Of a stretch of DNA of 64,000 bases, positions 25,376-34,467 are shown piece by piece. The notes below the pieces were generated by a model. It ran no database searches, was not told where the DNA came from, and saw only the letters and a program-made list of their open reading frames with translations. Both the position numbers and the translations under genes were made by a program. Source of the stretch: an uncultured Faecalibacterium sp. GTDB lineage: Bacteria; Bacillota; Clostridia; Oscillospirales; Ruminococcaceae. The number at the start of each line of letters is the position of its first letter. Position 1 is the stretch's first letter. The stretch is from the NCBI GenBank assembly GCA_937907025.1, contig CALESJ010000006.1:178462-242461 (forward strand), written 5' to 3'.

Positions 25376-26371
25376 TCAGCGGTAGATCGTTTGCAGGGTA
25401 TCCAGGGTCTTGCGCATCTCGGCGCGCACTTCGGCCGGGGTCAGGATCTCCACACCGGTGCCGAACCCGGCCACCCAACCGAAGAACTGCGGGCTGATCT
25501 GCACATCCACCGTGATGGTGAAATGTTCGCCGCCCGCACAGGGCACCAGGGTGGGACCGGTGCCGAACCGGTCAATCATGGCCCCGGCGAACCGATTTTC
25601 GCACCGCAGGGTCACCTTTTTCAGCGGGCCATTGAACATGCCGAACATCTGCTGGGTGTAGGCGTTCACATCAAAGGCCGCATATTCATCGGCGCCTTCC
25701 CGGGGAACATCGGGCAAAGGTTCCACCTTCTGCATCTTGTCCACCCGATAGTGGCGCAGATGACCTTCGGTATAGGCGATGAGATAATAATTACCGTTTT
25801 CCCACACCAGCGCCCAGGGGCTGACCCGGTACAGCTGCCCGTTATGACGGGGCGTCATCTGCTTTTGCAGATTCCAGTCGCAGTATTTGAACTGCACCTG
25901 CACCCCGGTGGTGATGGCCGTGTGCAAAGCATCCACGCTGTACAGGATCTTTTCGTCCTGGCTCTTCACCCTGCCGGAAACCAGCACCGCGCGGTCCAGT
26001 TCCGCCTGGCGGTAACGGGAGGTAAAGCGGCCCAGCTTTTCAATCAGAGTACGGCTCTTGCGGGCCGTGATGAACTTGCTGGCATACACAGCGTCCACCA
26101 GCAGCTTGAGTTCGGCAAACTCAAAGGGGGTATCGGTCATGTAATACCCGCCGCCGCGGCCACGCTGCTGTACGATCTCAAATGGAGCGCCGGGGATGGC
26201 GTTGATGGTCTGGATGTCGTCATACACGCTCTTGCGCTCGGCATCCACACCGCGCTCCCGCAGCAGTTCCACCAGGTGCGGTACACTCAAGGGGTGCTGT
26301 TCATCGGTTTCCCGGGAGAGAATCTCCAGCAGGGTCAACAGTTTCAGTTTTTGTCCTTCTTTGCGGGGCAT
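25376..26371 (-). CDS. WYL-domain transcriptional regulator
   Basis: A 331-aa protein with an N-terminal helix-turn-helix (about residues 8-60, LVELLRERGVDAERKSVYDDI) and a WYL domain (about 135-215: SPWALVWENGNYYLIAYTEG, then HYRVDKM), ending with a WCX-type tail. WYL proteins are nucleic-acid- or nucleotide-sensing regulators of varied targets. It is the last gene behind tyrA (18-bp gap) and precedes the 690-aa membrane protein. The target is unknown. Confidence 0.87.
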   Translation of the reverse strand: MPRKEGQKLKLLTLLEILSRETDEQHPLSVPHLVELLRERGVDAERKSVYDDIQTINAIPGAPFEIVQQRGRGGGYYMTDTPFEFAELKLLVDAVYASKFITARKSRTLIEKLGRFTSRYRQAELDRAVLVSGRVKSQDEKILYSVDALHTAITTGVQVQFKYCDWNLQKQMTPRHNGQLYRVSPWALVWENGNYYLIAYTEGHLRHYRVDKMQKVEPLPDVPREGADEYAAFDVNAYTQQMFGMFNGPLKKVTLRCENRFAGAMIDRFGTGPTLVPCAGGEHFTITVDVQISPQFFGWVAGFGTGVEILTPAEVRAEMRKTLDTLQTIYR

Positions 26372-26389
26372 AGCGGTTTCCTCCTCGCG

Positions 26390-27241
26390 TTATTTCTTAT
26401 CGAAGGCTTCCCGGCGTTGGGTGGAAAGGCGGAACATCTCTTCCAGCCCTTCCCTGTCCCCGGCTGCCAGACGGTCACGCAGCCGTTCCAGCGCCGCCGA
26501 GAACATATCAATCTCGCCGATCAGGTTATCCTTGTTCCACAAAAACAGTTCTGCCCACATCTTGTCGTTGATGCGTGCAATCCGCGTCAGGTCCCGGAAC
26601 GAGTCGCCGGTGTAGCAGGCCAGTTCGGTATTGTCGGACGCACACATCAGGCAGACAGCAATGGCATGGCACAGCTGGCTCACATAGCCGATCATGCGGT
26701 CATGTTCGGCGGGGGTCAGGGTGGTGATGCGGGCAAAGCCCAGCACCCTGGCCAGCCCGGTACACCATGCGATGGCTTCGGGGGTATTTTTATCGGTGGG
26801 GGTGATGATGAAGTTGGCGGGGGCAAAATCCACCTCGGCACTGTGGGTGATGCCGCTGGTTTCCCGCCCGGCCATAGGATGGCTGGCGATGAACTCCACC
26901 CCTTCGGGCATCATGGCCTGCACCGGGCCCACCACGCCGCGCTTGACGCCGGACACATCGGTGACCAGGGTGCCGGGGCGCAGCAGATGACCGTATTCCC
27001 GCACCCAGTCCAGGAATGCGGTGGGATACAGGCCGAAAATGACCCGGTCCGCTCCGGTGACCAGCGCTTCAAAATCGTGGTCCGCGCCGGCGCAGATATA
27101 TTCCTTTTCCAGGGCCCAGGCCACAGCGGCAGGGTCCTTATCGATGCCGGTGACCCGGTATCCCTTGCCCGAGAGCACCTGGGCGTACTTGCCGCCCAAC
27201 AATCCCAGGCCAACGATGAGATAGGTATGACTGTGATCCAT
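26390..27241 (-). CDS. tyrA: Prephenate dehydrogenase
   Basis: TyrA oxidises prephenate to 4-hydroxyphenylpyruvate with NAD(P)+, the branch to tyrosine. The 283-aa protein begins with a Rossmann motif (VGLGLLGGKYAQVL), followed by SGVKRGVV, SHPMAGRE (the conserved substrate-binding His) and a helical C-terminal domain. There is no fused chorismate mutase and no ACT domain, so tyrosine feedback at this enzyme is unlikely from sequence. It is the last biosynthetic gene of the aromatic operon, 9 bp after aroA. Confidence 0.92.
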   Translation of the reverse strand: MDHSHTYLIVGLGLLGGKYAQVLSGKGYRVTGIDKDPAAVAWALEKEYICAGADHDFEALVTGADRVIFGLYPTAFLDWVREYGHLLRPGTLVTDVSGVKRGVVGPVQAMMPEGVEFIASHPMAGRETSGITHSAEVDFAPANFIITPTDKNTPEAIAWCTGLARVLGFARITTLTPAEHDRMIGYVSQLCHAIAVCLMCASDNTELACYTGDSFRDLTRIARINDKMWAELFLWNKDNLIGEIDMFSAALERLRDRLAAGDREGLEEMFRLSTQRREAFDKK

Positions 27242-27250
27242 GGAGGATTC

Positions 27251-28540
27251 TCACTCACTTTCCACAAGGTCAATTCTGGCGCCCAGAGAGCGCATAACCT
27301 CAAAGAAATCCGGCCAGCTCTTGCGCACGGCCTCGGCACCGTGAATGGTGGCCGGAACGCCGGCCGCCAGGGCCGCCACTGTCAATGCCATGACGATACG
27401 GTGGTCGTTGTGGCCCAGCAGGGGCTTTTCGGGGGCATGCAGCACCCCGCCCAGCACGTTGACAGTGTCCCCGATGGCCTGCACCCGGCCACCCATCTTG
27501 GCCAGTTCCTGCTGCATGGAGGCGATCCGGTCGGATTCCTTGATGCGCAGGCGCCCGGCGTTGCGGATGGTGGTGGTGCCGTTGCAGAAGCTGCCCATGG
27601 CAATGAGCACCGGGCCCAGGTCCGGGCAGTCGGCCAGGTCGATGTCCCCGCCCTTGAGCAGGCTGCGGGAGAACCGCAGCCCCGCGGCGGTGTTGGCATA
27701 CTTGCCGCCGAACCGCTTGAGGATATCCAGAACGACCCGGTCCCCCTGACGGCTGACAGTGTCCAGGCCGGTCACCGTGATGCCGCCCATGAGCACCCCC
27801 AGCACCGCCAGAAAAGCGGCCTGGCTGTAATCCCCTTCCACCCGCATATCGCAGGGCAGATACCGCTGGGGCGCGGCGATGCGGTAGATGACGCCGCCGT
27901 TTTTCCGGGCGCGCTGGGTCACCTTGACGCCGAACCGCTGCAAAGAAGCGATGGTCAGGTCCACATAGCTGCGGCTCTCAAAGGGAGGCAGCACATCAAT
28001 GGTGGTTTCGGATTCCAGCAGCGGCGCCGCGAACAGCAGTCCGCTGATGAACTGGCTGGACACATCCCCGGGCAGGGTCAGTCCGCCGGGGCGCAGCCGT
28101 CCGAAGACGGTGATGCCCTCGGAATCCTGCTCAAACCGCAGTCCCTGCCGGTTGAACAGCATGCGGTACACTTCCTGGGGACGGTCCATCAGCCGCCCGG
28201 CCCCGGTAAAGCGGATTTTCTGGGCGGTGAGGCTGAACAGCGGGATCAGAAAGCGCAGGGTGCTGCCGCTTTCGTTGCAGAAAACGGGCCGGGTGACGGT
28301 GGGAAAACCGTCCGAGCCGATGCCCTTAATGACGACAGCGTGCTCCTCCTGCTCTACGCGGGCGCCCAGCTGGCACACCGCGCCCAGGGTGGCACGGATA
28401 TCGTCCGAATATTCAATGTTGTCAATGCGGCTGGTACCGCCGGCCAGCGCCGCGCACAGAACAGCCCGGTGTGCCGCACTTTTGCTGGGCGGCACGTTGG
28501 CCGTACCGGAAAGACGGCTGGCATGCAGGATTGCGTCCAA
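27251..28540 (-). CDS. aroA: 3-phosphoshikimate 1-carboxyvinyltransferase (EPSP synthase)
   Basis: AroA joins shikimate 3-phosphate and phosphoenolpyruvate in the sixth shikimate step. The 429-aa protein has the N-terminal PPSKSAAHRAVLCAAL, the GSTLRFLIP active-site loop, the SSQFISGLLFAAPLL segment and the RIKESDR signature near residue 330. The start is TTG at 28540, with AAAGGTGG 8 nt upstream; the next Met is far inside the domain. The sequence is of the class II-like length and order, which often differs in glyphosate response, but this cannot be judged here. Confidence 0.93.
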   Translation of the reverse strand: MDAILHASRLSGTANVPPSKSAAHRAVLCAALAGGTSRIDNIEYSDDIRATLGAVCQLGARVEQEEHAVVIKGIGSDGFPTVTRPVFCNESGSTLRFLIPLFSLTAQKIRFTGAGRLMDRPQEVYRMLFNRQGLRFEQDSEGITVFGRLRPGGLTLPGDVSSQFISGLLFAAPLLESETTIDVLPPFESRSYVDLTIASLQRFGVKVTQRARKNGGVIYRIAAPQRYLPCDMRVEGDYSQAAFLAVLGVLMGGITVTGLDTVSRQGDRVVLDILKRFGGKYANTAAGLRFSRSLLKGGDIDLADCPDLGPVLIAMGSFCNGTTTIRNAGRLRIKESDRIASMQQELAKMGGRVQAIGDTVNVLGGVLHAPEKPLLGHNDHRIVMALTVAALAAGVPATIHGAEAVRKSWPDFFEVMRSLGARIDLVESE

Positions 28541-28573
28541 ACTGACACCACCTTTTGTGTAAAAAATAAGGAT

Positions 28574-29590
28574 TTACATATCACGCCCGATGGCAGCGGC
28601 CACCTTGCGGCACTTGGCCACAGTATCGGCAAATTTGTCCGGTTTCAGGCACTGGGCGCCATCGCTCCAGGCGCACTGCGGGTTGTCGTGCACTTCGATC
28701 TCCAGGCCGTCGGCGCCTGCTGCCACAGCTGCCAGGGCCATGCTCTCCACATACTTGTAGTCGCCGGTGGCGTGGCTGGGGTCCACGATGATGGGCAGGT
28801 GGGTCTTTTCCTTGATGACCGGCACGGCAGACAGGTCCAGAGTGTTGCGGGTGTACTTTTCAAAGGAGCGGATACCGCGCTCGCAGAGGATGACCTTCTC
28901 GTTGCCGCCGGCCATGATGTACTCGGCGGACATGATCCATTCCTCGATGGTGTTGGCAAAGCCGCGCTTGAGCAGGATGGGCTTGGTCATCTTGCCCACT
29001 GCCTTGAGCAGCTGGAAGTTCTGCATATTGCGGGCACCGATCTGCACGATGTCCACATATTCCTCGAACTCGTCGATGTGGGTTTCGTCCATCAGTTCGC
29101 TGACGATGGGCAGGCCGGTGGCTTCCCGGGCCTTGACCATGTCCAGAATGCCCTCGGTGCCCAGGCCCTGGAAGGAGTACGGGCTGGTGCGGGGCTTGTA
29201 GGCACCGCCGCGCAGGAAGTTGGCACCGCCCTCCTTGACCAGCTTGGCCATCTTCAGGATATGGTCCTCCCCTTCCACGCTGCAGGGACCGGCCATGACC
29301 ACCACGGGGGACTTGCCGCCGATCTTGATGCCGTTCACATCAATGACGGTATCCTCGGGGTGGAACAGGCGGTTGGCCCGCTTGTAGGGGGCGGACACAC
29401 GGGTGACGTTTTCCACCCAGGGGTTGGCCAGAACGTCCTTTTCGGCGATCTTGGTGGTATCGCCCACCAGGCCGAAGACGTTGTAATCGGTACCGCGGAT
29501 CATGGTAACCGAAAGGCCCTGCTTTTCGAAGCTGTCTACGATGCGGTCCAGTTCAACCTGGGGCGTGCCTTTTTTGGTAGAAATAATCAT
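28574..29590 (-). CDS. aroF: 3-deoxy-7-phosphoheptulonate synthase (type I-beta)
   Basis: DAHP synthase condenses phosphoenolpyruvate and erythrose 4-phosphate, the first step of the shikimate pathway. The 338-aa protein has an N-terminal ferredoxin-like regulatory domain (about residues 1-65) and a KDO8P-synthase-like barrel with VMAGPCSVEGE, RGGAYKPRTSPYSFQG, LLKRG, and VDPSHATGD. This is the AroF/AroG-type I-beta form found in many Firmicutes. It lies 33 bp after the aroE/aroK gene in operon order and 33 bp before aroA. Confidence 0.95.
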   Translation of the reverse strand: MIISTKKGTPQVELDRIVDSFEKQGLSVTMIRGTDYNVFGLVGDTTKIAEKDVLANPWVENVTRVSAPYKRANRLFHPEDTVIDVNGIKIGGKSPVVVMAGPCSVEGEDHILKMAKLVKEGGANFLRGGAYKPRTSPYSFQGLGTEGILDMVKAREATGLPIVSELMDETHIDEFEEYVDIVQIGARNMQNFQLLKAVGKMTKPILLKRGFANTIEEWIMSAEYIMAGGNEKVILCERGIRSFEKYTRNTLDLSAVPVIKEKTHLPIIVDPSHATGDYKYVESMALAAVAAGADGLEIEVHDNPQCAWSDGAQCLKPDKFADTVAKCRKVAAAIGRDM

Positions 29591-29637
29591 GGTTCTTTTC
29601 CCTCTCTCTATGTTGTTGGTGTTGCGATGACACGATG

Positions 29638-30894
29638 TCAGTGAAGATAATCGAAGGTCTTTTCAAAAGCGGCGCGGGCGGCGTTCACCGCGTTATGCAG
29701 GGTGGAGGTGTTGTCCACCACCGCATCGGCAGCCCTCCGGTAGGCGGGTTCGCGCTCAGCTTCCATTTTACGCAGGGCATCCCGGCCGGTGGACAGGGGG
29801 CGCCCCACCGTGGCCAGAAACTCCACCGGGCGCCGCACCCACAGCACCGGCCCGTTCTGCCGCAACAGACGGGTGTTGCCGGGGGTCTTGACCACGCCGC
29901 CGCCGCAGGCAATGACCTGCCCGCCGCGCTTGGCCACCTCGGCCAGGGCATCGGCTTCATACCGGCGGAAGGCCGCTTCCCCTTCCCGGGCAAAGATGTC
30001 CGGAATGGGCATGCCGGCGTGCTGCTCGATCCATTCGTCCAGATCGACGTAGGTCTTGTTCAGCACTTTGGCCAGACCCTCACCCACGGTGCCCTTGCCG
30101 CAGCCGGGCATACCGATGAGGGACACATTGCTCAGGTCCCGTTTCAGGTCCCGGCTGGTGGTACGGATGAAGGCATCCTTATCCATGGTGGTACCGGTGA
30201 ACAGCTCGGAGGCGTAGGCGGCCTGGGCCACCAGCATCTCAAATCCGCAGTAGGCGGGAATGCCCCGTTCTTCGGCCCGCAGCAGCAGTTCAGTGCGGAA
30301 GGGGTTGTATACCACATCCAGCACCGCCTTCAGGTTGGGCAGAGCGCTGATGTCCAGCAGGCATTCCCCCACATTGGGGAACATGCCCGCCGGGCTGGTG
30401 TTGACGATGATCTCGGCATCCTTGCACTGAGATGCCTGATCATAGGTCAGCGTTCCTTCCCCGCCCCGGCGGCTGACCGGCAGCACTGCCTTGGCGCCGG
30501 CGTCCTTGCAGACGGCACTGACGGTGGCACAGGTACCGCCGGTGCCCAGCACCAGCACGGTGCGCCCCGCAAAGTCGATGCCGTGGCGGCGGGCCAGCCA
30601 GGCAAAGCCCGCGTAATCGGTGTTGTAGCCGTACAGACGGCCGTCCCGGTTGACCACGGTGTTCACCGCGCCGATGGCCTTGGCCGCCGGGTCGATGACA
30701 TCGCAGTATTCCATGACCAGCTTCTTGTACGGGATGGTCACATTGATGGCCTTGAAAGCCCGGGCCTGCAGAAAAGCGCGAGCATCGGCCTCGGTGGGCA
30801 GGGCGCGCAGCTCATAGGCATAACCGCCCGCCTTCTGGTGGATCTGCCGGGAATAGCTGTGTCCCAGCTTGGAACCGATCAATCCGTATTCCAT
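29638..30894 (-). CDS. Bifunctional shikimate dehydrogenase / shikimate kinase
   Basis: A 418-aa fusion. Residues about 1-255 are an AroE-type shikimate dehydrogenase (GLIGSKLGHSYS, NVTIPYKK with the catalytic Lys, AVNTVV, and the NADP-site VLGTGGTCATV). Residues about 258-418 are an AroK-type shikimate kinase (P-loop LIGMPGCGKGTVG, DLDEWIEQ, GGGVVKTP). The ATG at 30894 has GGGGAG 9 nt upstream; a TTG two codons earlier is too close to that site. Fusion couples the reduction of 3-dehydroshikimate to phosphorylation of shikimate. It could be written aroE-aroK. Confidence 0.93.
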   Translation of the reverse strand: MEYGLIGSKLGHSYSRQIHQKAGGYAYELRALPTEADARAFLQARAFKAINVTIPYKKLVMEYCDVIDPAAKAIGAVNTVVNRDGRLYGYNTDYAGFAWLARRHGIDFAGRTVLVLGTGGTCATVSAVCKDAGAKAVLPVSRRGGEGTLTYDQASQCKDAEIIVNTSPAGMFPNVGECLLDISALPNLKAVLDVVYNPFRTELLLRAEERGIPAYCGFEMLVAQAAYASELFTGTTMDKDAFIRTTSRDLKRDLSNVSLIGMPGCGKGTVGEGLAKVLNKTYVDLDEWIEQHAGMPIPDIFAREGEAAFRRYEADALAEVAKRGGQVIACGGGVVKTPGNTRLLRQNGPVLWVRRPVEFLATVGRPLSTGRDALRKMEAEREPAYRRAADAVVDNTSTLHNAVNAARAAFEKTFDYLH

Positions 30895-30927
30895 GCACAA
30901 ATTCTCCCCTTTCCCTTCCGTTGGTTT

Positions 30928-32040
30928 TTATACATCAGGCAGGCCGTGCTTCTGCGCCAGCGTGCCGTAACGGATACTGAGAAGATCCAGGATGCCGAAG
31001 GCGGTCAGACTGTTCTGCACCACCGCGGCCCGGGGCACGATGCAGGGATCGTGCCGGCCTTTGATCTGGATTTCGGCGTCCTGTCTGGCGGGATAATCCA
31101 CCGTGTCCTGAGGACGGTAGATGCTGGGGGTCGGTTTGACCACCGTGCGCAGCACAATGGGCATGCCGTTGGTGATGCCCCCGTTGATGCCGCCGTTGCG
31201 GTTGGTGGCGGTCCTGATCTGCCCATCCCGCATACGGAAGGCATCGTTGGCTTCGCTGCCCCGCATCTCTGCGAACTTGAAGCCGGCGCCGAACTCAATG
31301 CCCTTGACGGCGGGCACCGCGAACAGCAGATGGGCCAGGGTGCTCTCCACACTGTCGAACCAGGGTTCCCCTATCCCGGCGGGGATGCCGGTAACCACCG
31401 TTTCCAGAATGCCGCCCACGCTGTCCCCCTCGGCCCCGGCGGCGCGGATGGCCGCCTGCATGGGGGCTTCTTTATCAGGGTCCAGCAGAGCGAAATGTCC
31501 CGGTTCAGGTTCGGGCATGAACAGCCCGGCAGCGCTGGACAGGGGGGCATCCTGCACGCCCGCACAGGCGGCGATATGGGTGTAGACCCGGATGCCCAGG
31601 TTTTGCAGCGTCTGCTCACAGATGGCCCCCGCCGCCACAGCCGCGGCGGTGATGCGACCGGAGAAGTGTCCGCCGCCGCGGGCGTCCTGGTAGCCTTCAT
31701 ACTTGGCGAAAGCGGTGTAATCCGCGTGGCCCGGGCGCAGCAGAGCGGCCGTTTTGGCGTAGTCACCGCTGCGGGTGTTGGTGTTGCGCACCATCAGGGT
31801 CAGGGCGGTACCGGTGGTGTGGCCGTCCAGCACGCCGGAAAGGAACTCCACCTCGTCCGGCTCGGTGCGGGCGGTGGAAAGCCCGTCCCCCCGGGCACGG
31901 CGGCGGTCCATGCGGATGTTGATGAAGTCGGTATCCACCGGCAGGCCGGCGGCCAGACCGTCCAGCACGGCACCGATGGCCGGGCCGTGGCTTTCGCCGA
32001 AGATGGTCAGGGAAACCGCACTGCCAAAGGTATTTTTCAT
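30928..32040 (-). CDS. aroC: Chorismate synthase
   Basis: AroC converts 5-enolpyruvylshikimate 3-phosphate to chorismate and needs reduced FMN. The 370-aa protein has the signatures GESHGPAIGAVLDG near the start, RRRARGDG, GGGHFSGRITAAAVAAG in the middle and NGGINGGITNGMPI for flavin and substrate binding. Length is typical. It lies between aroB and aroE/aroK with short gaps. Confidence 0.96.
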   Translation of the reverse strand: MKNTFGSAVSLTIFGESHGPAIGAVLDGLAAGLPVDTDFINIRMDRRRARGDGLSTARTEPDEVEFLSGVLDGHTTGTALTLMVRNTNTRSGDYAKTAALLRPGHADYTAFAKYEGYQDARGGGHFSGRITAAAVAAGAICEQTLQNLGIRVYTHIAACAGVQDAPLSSAAGLFMPEPEPGHFALLDPDKEAPMQAAIRAAGAEGDSVGGILETVVTGIPAGIGEPWFDSVESTLAHLLFAVPAVKGIEFGAGFKFAEMRGSEANDAFRMRDGQIRTATNRNGGINGGITNGMPIVLRTVVKPTPSIYRPQDTVDYPARQDAEIQIKGRHDPCIVPRAAVVQNSLTAFGILDLLSIRYGTLAQKHGLPDV

Positions 32041-32055
32041 TGGTGGTCGGCCCCC

Positions 32056-33087
32056 TTATTCCTCTTCCAGGCCCAGCAGTTCGGGCAGCTGGCTCATGGG
32101 CAGTTTATCCGCCCGCCAGCAGCCCAGCCCCGGTACCCGGATGACGGTGATGCTGTCGCCGCCGCTCTTTTTGTCGTGGCGCATATACTCCAGCACCTTG
32201 TGCTTGTCCACGCCGGTGCGCACCGGCAGGCCCAGCTTGCGCAGCACCGCCCGGGTGCGCTTCTGCAGGGAGCGGTCCTCGATCATGGGCAGCATGCCCA
32301 GGGCCACGCATTCGCCGTGGTACAGCCCGTTGGTGCGGCGGCCGCGTACCCCCTTGACGGCTTCGATGCCGTGGCCGATGGTGTGGCCGAAGTTCAGTGC
32401 CTTGCGGGCACCGGATTCCCGCTCGTCCTGCTCCACGACCTTTTTCTTGACCAGCAGACTGCGGTAGATGATGGTTTCGATGTCCTTGTCCACGTCCCCG
32501 TTCTCAAACAGTTCAAAGAGTTCCGGGTCGGCGATCAGGCCCGCCTTGACTGCCTCGGCCAGGCCGTTGATGTACTGGCGGCGAGGCAGGGTGGCCAGAG
32601 TATCGGGGTCCACCAGCACCACCTTGGGCTGCCAGAAAGCACCCACGATATTTTTGGCGCTGCCCAGGTCGATGGCAGTCTTGCCGCCGATGGAGGAATC
32701 GATCTGGGCCAGGGTGGTGGTGGGGCAGTTGACGAAATCAATGCCGCGCATATAGCTGGCGGCGCAGAACCCGCCCAGGTCCCCCACCACGCCGCCGCCC
32801 ACGGCCACCAGCAGATCGTGGCGGTCCATGTCGAATTCCAGCATGGCGTTGAGCACCTGTCCGTAGACCTTCAGGCACTTGCTGCCCTCCCCCTGGGGGA
32901 TGGTGTACACGGTGCCGTTGGCGCACTGTTCCAGCACGTTCTGCGCATACTGGGCCGGCACACCGGAATCGGTGAGGATAAAGACCCGGCGATGGGTCAG
33001 GTCGGCAAACTGATGGAGGTTGGAAAGGCAGCCGCGCTTGAGGATGATGTCATAGCTGCGGGTGCCGAGATTCATCGTCAATTTCAT
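32056..33087 (-). CDS. aroB: 3-dehydroquinate synthase
   Basis: AroB cyclises DAHP to 3-dehydroquinate in the second shikimate step using NAD+ and a divalent metal. The 343-aa protein shows the NAD site VGGGVVGDLGGFCAASYMRG, the SSIGGKTAIDL loop, a metal-binding RKALNFGHTIGHGIE (His ligands), and LYHGECVALGM. AAGGAGGGG-like ribosome-binding sequence precedes the ATG at 33087. It is second in the operon, after pheA. Confidence 0.96.
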   Translation of the reverse strand: MKLTMNLGTRSYDIILKRGCLSNLHQFADLTHRRVFILTDSGVPAQYAQNVLEQCANGTVYTIPQGEGSKCLKVYGQVLNAMLEFDMDRHDLLVAVGGGVVGDLGGFCAASYMRGIDFVNCPTTTLAQIDSSIGGKTAIDLGSAKNIVGAFWQPKVVLVDPDTLATLPRRQYINGLAEAVKAGLIADPELFELFENGDVDKDIETIIYRSLLVKKKVVEQDERESGARKALNFGHTIGHGIEAVKGVRGRRTNGLYHGECVALGMLPMIEDRSLQKRTRAVLRKLGLPVRTGVDKHKVLEYMRHDKKSGGDSITVIRVPGLGCWRADKLPMSQLPELLGLEEE

Positions 33088-33123
33088 AAAGGGACCCCTC
33101 CTGTTATGGTAGATTGTGCCGGA

Positions 33124-34239
33124 TCACTGTGCTTCATCGGCCGGGCCGGTGGCAAATACCCCCAGCACCCGTACGGTACGACAGGCTTTTTCCAGCGCCT
33201 GCACCAGTGCACCGCAGGTTTCGGGGGCGGCGGTGTCGGGGCAGACCAGCTGTACATAGAAATAATATTCAAACGAAACATGGGGCAGTGGACGGCTCTT
33301 GATGTTTTCCATATTGAAGCCCTGCTCCCCGATGAGGCGGATCACATCCGCCAGTTTGCCGGGCTTATGGTCCACCGTGAACAGCAGCGCCATGCGGCGG
33401 CCGGGCGCCGGCGGCACCGGTGCGGCGGCATCGGTACGGGTGATGACGATGAACCGGGTGGTGTTGTCCCCGTCCTCGTTGACGCCCTCCGCCAGGATCT
33501 GCAGGCCGTACAGTTCTGCTGTCTGGGCCGATGCAATGGCTGCCAGGGTCTTGTCCCCGGTTTCAGCCACATAGCGGGCGGCTTCGGCGGTGTTGCCCCA
33601 CACCCGGGTGGCCAGACCGTGGCTCTTGATGTACACGCTGCTCTGGGCCAGGGCCTGCTGGTGGCTGATCACGGTATGAATGTCCGAAAGCTGTGCCCCG
33701 GGCAGAGCCAGCAGGTCCTGCCGGATGGGCAGGTCACACATGCGGGCGATGGTCAGTTCCGGGTGGGCGTACAGCAGGTCCAGCACGGTGGACACATCCC
33801 CGGCGTTGGAATTTTCAAAGGGCAGCACCCCAAAGCAGGCATCCCCTGCCGATACAGCGTCGAAAACTTCGGCCCAGGTATCAAAGGCTCTGGCCTTGGC
33901 AAAGGGAAACAGCCGGGTCAGGGCAATATGGCTCCAGGCTCCCTGCACGCCCTGGTAAGCGGCCACATCCCGCCCCAGCAGCTTGCGCTGGTAGGACCGG
34001 GACACGGCCATCATCCCCTGCAGGACCTGCCGGTAATACGGGCGCAGTTCCTCGTTGTGCAGTCGTGCGGTGTTTTTGGCCAGGACCACATCCTCCCGCG
34101 CAGCGTCGAACACCGGTTTGCCGGTGGCTGCCTTGTACTGCGCCACCTGGCCCACGGCTTCCATCCGCCGCTCAAACAGTTCGGCCATCTGTGCGTCGAT
34201 CTCGTCGATAACGCTTCGTGCCTGCTGCAGCTGATCCAT
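33124..34239 (-). CDS. pheA: Bifunctional chorismate mutase / prephenate dehydratase
   Basis: PheA converts chorismate to prephenate and then to phenylpyruvate. The 371-aa protein has an AroQ-type chorismate mutase (about residues 1-85, ARSVIDEIDAQMAELFERR), a prephenate dehydratase domain (about 100-275, YQGVQGAWSH, GVLPFENSNAGDV, the TRF motif in NTTRFIVI) and a C-terminal ACT domain (about 290-365; LLFTVDHKPGKLADV) that in the family binds phenylalanine. It is the first gene of the aromatic operon. No 3-dehydroquinate dehydratase (aroD/aroQ) is found in the operon. Confidence 0.94.
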   Translation of the reverse strand: MDQLQQARSVIDEIDAQMAELFERRMEAVGQVAQYKAATGKPVFDAAREDVVLAKNTARLHNEELRPYYRQVLQGMMAVSRSYQRKLLGRDVAAYQGVQGAWSHIALTRLFPFAKARAFDTWAEVFDAVSAGDACFGVLPFENSNAGDVSTVLDLLYAHPELTIARMCDLPIRQDLLALPGAQLSDIHTVISHQQALAQSSVYIKSHGLATRVWGNTAEAARYVAETGDKTLAAIASAQTAELYGLQILAEGVNEDGDNTTRFIVITRTDAAAPVPPAPGRRMALLFTVDHKPGKLADVIRLIGEQGFNMENIKSRPLPHVSFEYYFYVQLVCPDTAAPETCGALVQALEKACRTVRVLGVFATGPADEAQ

Positions 34240-34286
34240 TCTGATTCTCCCTGCCCTTCCAGATACATCTATGGGTATACAGCTTC

Positions 34287-34315
34287 ACTATACCATAAAT
34301 CGGTCTGTATCACAA
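34287..34315 (-). promoter_or_regulatory. Predicted sigma-A promoter of the aromatic operon
   Basis: Minus strand TTGTGA (34310-34315), 17-nt spacer, TATAGT (34287-34292), about 48 bp before pheA. The leader is therefore about 40 nt, too short for a T-box or peptide attenuator. Confidence 0.65.
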
Positions 34316-34356
34316 GTAAAAACCGTGAAAAATGTCGCAAGAATTTTGATTGTTTA

Positions 34357-34394
34357 TACATTCCGAACATCTTTTTTTCAACATACGGAATGTA
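34357..34394. repeat. Inverted repeat upstream of the aromatic operon promoter
   Basis: TACATTCCG (34357-34365) and CGGAATGTA (34386-34394) form 9-bp perfect arms with a 20-nt AT-rich centre. It lies about 42 bp upstream of the -35 box and could be an operator. No such function is shown. Confidence 0.5.
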
Positions 34395-34425
34395 CATTTT
34401 TCAGGGCTGTCTTTTCCACAAAAAA

Positions 34426-34454
34426 GGGCGGCAGCCGGAACCCGGCGGCCGCCC
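34426..34454 (-). terminator. Terminator after the 58-aa gene
   Basis: GGGCGGC (34426-34432) pairs with GCCGCCC (34448-34454); on the minus strand the stem is followed by TTTTTT. Confidence 0.75.
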
Positions 34455-34467
34455 TCTTTGGCGTTTT

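Noticed and set aside
34240..34290. T-box or peptide attenuator before pheA.
   Set aside because: The predicted transcription start leaves only about 40 nt of leader, with no specifier loop, T-box motif or short Phe/Tyr-rich frame.
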